A stretch of DNA of 8,590 nt from Bacteroidetes bacterium SW_11_45_7 (GTDB lineage: Bacteria > Bacteroidota > Bacteroidia > Chitinophagales > SW-11-45-7): contig PXTV01000222.1 of assembly GCA_003022985.1 (NCBI GenBank), positions 1 to 8,590 of the forward strand, in the 5' to 3' direction. This document shows positions 6,814 through 8,590 of the stretch, piece by piece. Position numbers and translations under genes: made by a program. The stretch's first letter is position 1. Every line of letters starts with the position of its first letter. The notes beneath the pieces were generated by a model. It was not told the origin of the DNA and did not search any database. It saw only the letters and a program-made list of their open reading frames with translations.

Positions 6814-6842
6814 TACATGTCTATCGCATGTAGCCAAACATA
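6814..6842 (-). promoter_or_regulatory. Hairpin and -7-like box between greA and the HIT gene
   Basis: On the minus strand TATGTTTG (6842-6835) matches TAnnTTTG exactly, but no TTG lies at the right distance upstream, so a second promoter for the HIT gene is only possible. Next to it TACATG (6814-6819) and CATGTA (6827-6832) form a six-pair hairpin with a seven-base loop. Either could adjust HIT expression relative to greA. Confidence 0.25.
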
Positions 6843-6849
6843 AAATGAA

Positions 6850-7326
6850 CTAATCCCGGGTTATAGATAAAATCTTATAGGCCACATTGCCCTTGGGTGT
6901 GGAAACTTCTACAACATCACCTTCTTGCTTTCCCAATACAGCTTCGCCAATAGGGGAGGTCACAGAGATTTTTTTCGCCTTCACATCGGCTTCTTTTTCA
7001 CTAACCAATGTATATTTTGCCGTCTTCCCCGTCTTTTGATTTTCCAACTCCACTGTTGATAAGATGAGTGCTTTTGATGTATCGACATCTTTATCATCGA
7101 CAACTCTGGCATTTCCAATGGCCTCCTCAAGTTCGGATATTTTCATCTCGAGCATTCCTTGCTCCTCTTTTGCAGCATCGTATTCAGCATTTTCGGATAA
7201 ATCACCTTTTTCACGTGCTTCTTGAATCTTTCTGGCAACCTCAGCACGTTCTTTGGTTTTTAACCGATTCAGTTCATCTTTCAATTCCTTCATCTTTTCT
7301 TTGCTGAAATAATTATACGTTGCCAT
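6850..7326 (-). CDS. greA: Transcription elongation factor GreA
   Basis: GreA enters the secondary channel of RNA polymerase and triggers cleavage of backtracked RNA so that stalled complexes resume. The 158 residues have the two usual parts: an N-terminal antiparallel coiled coil (about 8-75) with the acidic tip GDLSENAEYDAAKEE (41-55), in which D42 and E45 correspond to the catalytic-tip acids of Escherichia coli GreA; and a C-terminal FKBP-like domain ending with TSPIGEAVLGK and a strand-rich tail. The frame could be opened at a GTG at 7374, but the family starts at MATYNYFSKE and the extra 16 residues run through the palindrome region, so ATG at 7326 is chosen. It is upstream of the HIT gene and downstream of the PorV-like gene, 99 bases away. 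Twin palindromes at 7362-7394 lie 35 bases upstream of the start and may control it. Confidence 0.96.
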   Translation of the reverse strand: MATYNYFSKEKMKELKDELNRLKTKERAEVARKIQEAREKGDLSENAEYDAAKEEQGMLEMKISELEEAIGNARVVDDKDVDTSKALILSTVELENQKTGKTAKYTLVSEKEADVKAKKISVTSPIGEAVLGKQEGDVVEVSTPKGNVAYKILSITRD

Positions 7327-7361
7327 ATCTACACCAGTTTTATTGTTCTTATACAGATAAA

Positions 7362-7394
7362 GAAACGTTTCCACTTATAAAGCAGAAACGTTTC
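7362..7394. promoter_or_regulatory. Twin 10-base palindromes GAAACGTTTC upstream of greA
   Basis: GAAACGTTTC occurs at 7362-7371 and 7385-7394, exact copies 23 bases apart, about two turns of DNA. Each is a perfect palindrome with an AACGTT core, a shape common in operators of LacI-type and other dimeric regulators. They lie between the PorV-like gene stop and greA. Because each copy is self-complementary, the two can also pair with each other as a 10-pair hairpin with a 13-base loop, followed on the minus strand by TTTATCT. This would start 31 bases after the PorV-like gene and could act as its terminator. Both readings are possible. Confidence 0.5.
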
Positions 7395-7425
7395 GCAGAA
7401 ATGAGCCAATAATTGCCCGGAAACA

Positions 7426-8487
7426 TCACAAGTTAAACCGCAAACCAAAAGTGTGGGTTCCACTGAAAGGTTGCGTGTGCTGGTATGCATAATCAACTGC
7501 TATGGCTGGTCCGTCTTCCTCAAACGGTATTTGGAACGTAACGCCAGCGCTTGGCCCTGCATAAATTGACGTTTTCAGGGTTTCGGGATCATACATTCCG
7601 GTTTCACCGCGAAATGCAAAGCGAATGGAAAGATATTCCTTAAAGCCGTATTCAATACCGGCTCCATATTCATCACGGCCAAATGAATTGGATGTGAAAT
7701 TAGCGAGTGTTGTAAGCCTGTGATTGGGCGTATCAACTTGCGCATCCAGATAAAAATCATATGATGCGCCAATGTTCAACATGGATGGCAGCTCAAATGG
7801 CTCAGAACGTTGATTAAGTGTTTGCTGATAATCACCTCCTGGTTCATTTCCCCTGAACGATAACCCATCACCTGTGAATTTCATCGTTGTGCCCACATTT
7901 CTCAATGAAAGACCAAATCGGGCCTGATCCCTTTCGCCAGTGACATATTGCAGCCCTGCATCGATGGCAACACCCGTGGAACTGACATTTTCAATCGATT
8001 CGGAAATCACCCTGACAGTAGCACCTGCATAGATACTGTTGGAAAAGGCCCTGGCATAGGAAACACCAATATTGAAAAAGCTCGGGTTAAACGTTCCTAA
8101 GCCTCCTTCGGGATTTCTGTATGTTGTGCGGTCCACTTCTCCAAAATCAAGAGCCATAATATTCAGGCCAATGGTGTTGGTTTCACCAACACGTTGAGCC
8201 ACGCCAAGCGCATTGATGCCCATATCGGTGCCGGACGCCCAAATAGAGTGGGAAAAATTGATTTCTGTCTTTCTCGTAAAGGCCAAACCGGCAGGATTAA
8301 CACGCATGGCCTCCATTCCTTGAATACGTGCGGTATTTAAGCTGTACAAACCTGAACTCTTGGCCCACGGATTCATCAACAATTCGTATGCACCGGCCTC
8401 ACCCTTACGATCGGGATTACCGGCATTCGCTACATAACAGCCGCAAAGAATAATAATCGCAATTAAAGCAAATATCTTGTTGCTCAT
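7426..8487 (-). CDS. PorV/PorQ-family outer-membrane beta-barrel protein
   Basis: The 353 residues start with a hydrophobic signal (5-16) and a likely signal peptidase I site after ANA (20-22); LCGC at 14-17 could alternatively act as a lipobox. The mature part opens with LYSLNTARIQGMEAMRVNPAGLAF (47-70), whose NPAG motif marks the FadL-like PorV/PorQ family, then many alternating beta strands, ending in the aromatic strand HTFGLRFNL as expected for barrel insertion. PorV and PorQ are partners of the type IX secretion system that shuttle cargo or sort it at the surface. This protein could be PorV itself or one of the several paralogues found in Bacteroidota; I cannot separate them. Its ATG lies 11 bases after the stop of the partial upstream gene, so the two probably form an operon. 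Confidence 0.85.
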   Translation of the reverse strand: MSNKIFALIAIIILCGCYVANAGNPDRKGEAGAYELLMNPWAKSSGLYSLNTARIQGMEAMRVNPAGLAFTRKTEINFSHSIWASGTDMGINALGVAQRVGETNTIGLNIMALDFGEVDRTTYRNPEGGLGTFNPSFFNIGVSYARAFSNSIYAGATVRVISESIENVSSTGVAIDAGLQYVTGERDQARFGLSLRNVGTTMKFTGDGLSFRGNEPGGDYQQTLNQRSEPFELPSMLNIGASYDFYLDAQVDTPNHRLTTLANFTSNSFGRDEYGAGIEYGFKEYLSIRFAFRGETGMYDPETLKTSIYAGPSAGVTFQIPFEEDGPAIAVDYAYQHTQPFSGTHTFGLRFNL

Positions 8488-8498
8488 AAATCCACTTT

Positions 8499-8590
8499 TT
8501 AAAACGAATCTAAATCAATCGGTCTCATGACACCAAAGAACTTCACAACTCTTTCGCCAATGCCATCGGCTTGAACGTGAATCAAGTAAA
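8499..8590 (-). CDS. C-terminal end of an unidentified gene, operon partner of the PorV-like gene
   Basis: On the minus strand a frame is open from the right edge to TAA at 8499-8501, giving the last 29 residues: a strand-like start (YLIHVQADGIGE) and the tail VVKFFGVMRPIDLDSF. The ending has the look of the C terminus of a surface or secreted Bacteroidota protein, but I do not recognise a family with certainty. The 11-base gap to the PorV-like ATG and the lack of a promoter between them support co-transcription. The identity needs the sequence beyond the window. Confidence 0.6.
   Translation of the reverse strand, partial: YLIHVQADGIGERVVKFFGVMRPIDLDSF

Noticed and set aside
7327..7374. Upstream GTG start for greA adding 16 residues
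   Set aside because: GreA proteins begin at the MATYNYF-type start, and the extension covers the palindrome region.

Overview
The window looks like chromosomal DNA from a member of the Bacteroidota, most likely a Cytophagales-type lineage. The grounds are a PorV/PorQ-family outer-membrane protein, a two-domain Nfu scaffold of the Bacteroidota type, a stand-alone GDP-mannose pyrophosphorylase of about 360 residues, a greA-HIT gene pair, starts without strong Shine-Dalgarno sequences, and two upstream boxes close to the Bacteroidota TTTG / TAnnTTTG promoter. I cannot assign a genus from the sequence alone.

Layout. 1-1368 (+) is the C-terminal part of an RND efflux pump that enters from the left edge. 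1369-2191 has no convincing gene and is a patchwork of short palindromes and direct or inverted repeats, including REP-like GGCT-AA-AGCC hairpins. 2192-2782 (-) is an Nfu iron-sulfur scaffold protein with a plausible promoter upstream. 2783-3357 has no gene but holds a 63-base imperfect palindrome. 3358-4155 (-) is an uncharacterised lipoprotein downstream of manC (4293-5372, -), which makes GDP-mannose. Divergent from manC is a recQ helicase gene (5575-6300, +) that stops at the end of its first helicase domain and is probably a remnant. Convergent with it are a HIT-family hydrolase (6378-6776, -) and greA (6850-7326, -), probably one unit. Upstream of greA are two exact copies of the palindrome GAAACGTTTC. 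7426-8487 (-) is a PorV/PorQ-like beta-barrel, and 8499-8590 (-) is the last 29 residues of a gene 11 bases upstream of it, probably in the same operon.

Most genes are ordinary housekeeping or envelope genes: efflux, Fe-S assembly, sugar-nucleotide synthesis, transcript-cleavage factor, outer membrane. I found no clearly new multi-gene system. The points most worth a second look are the recQ truncation at a domain border, the twin palindromes upstream of greA, the repeat-rich 1369-2191 stretch, the 63-base palindrome, and the probable PorV-like two-gene unit at the right edge.
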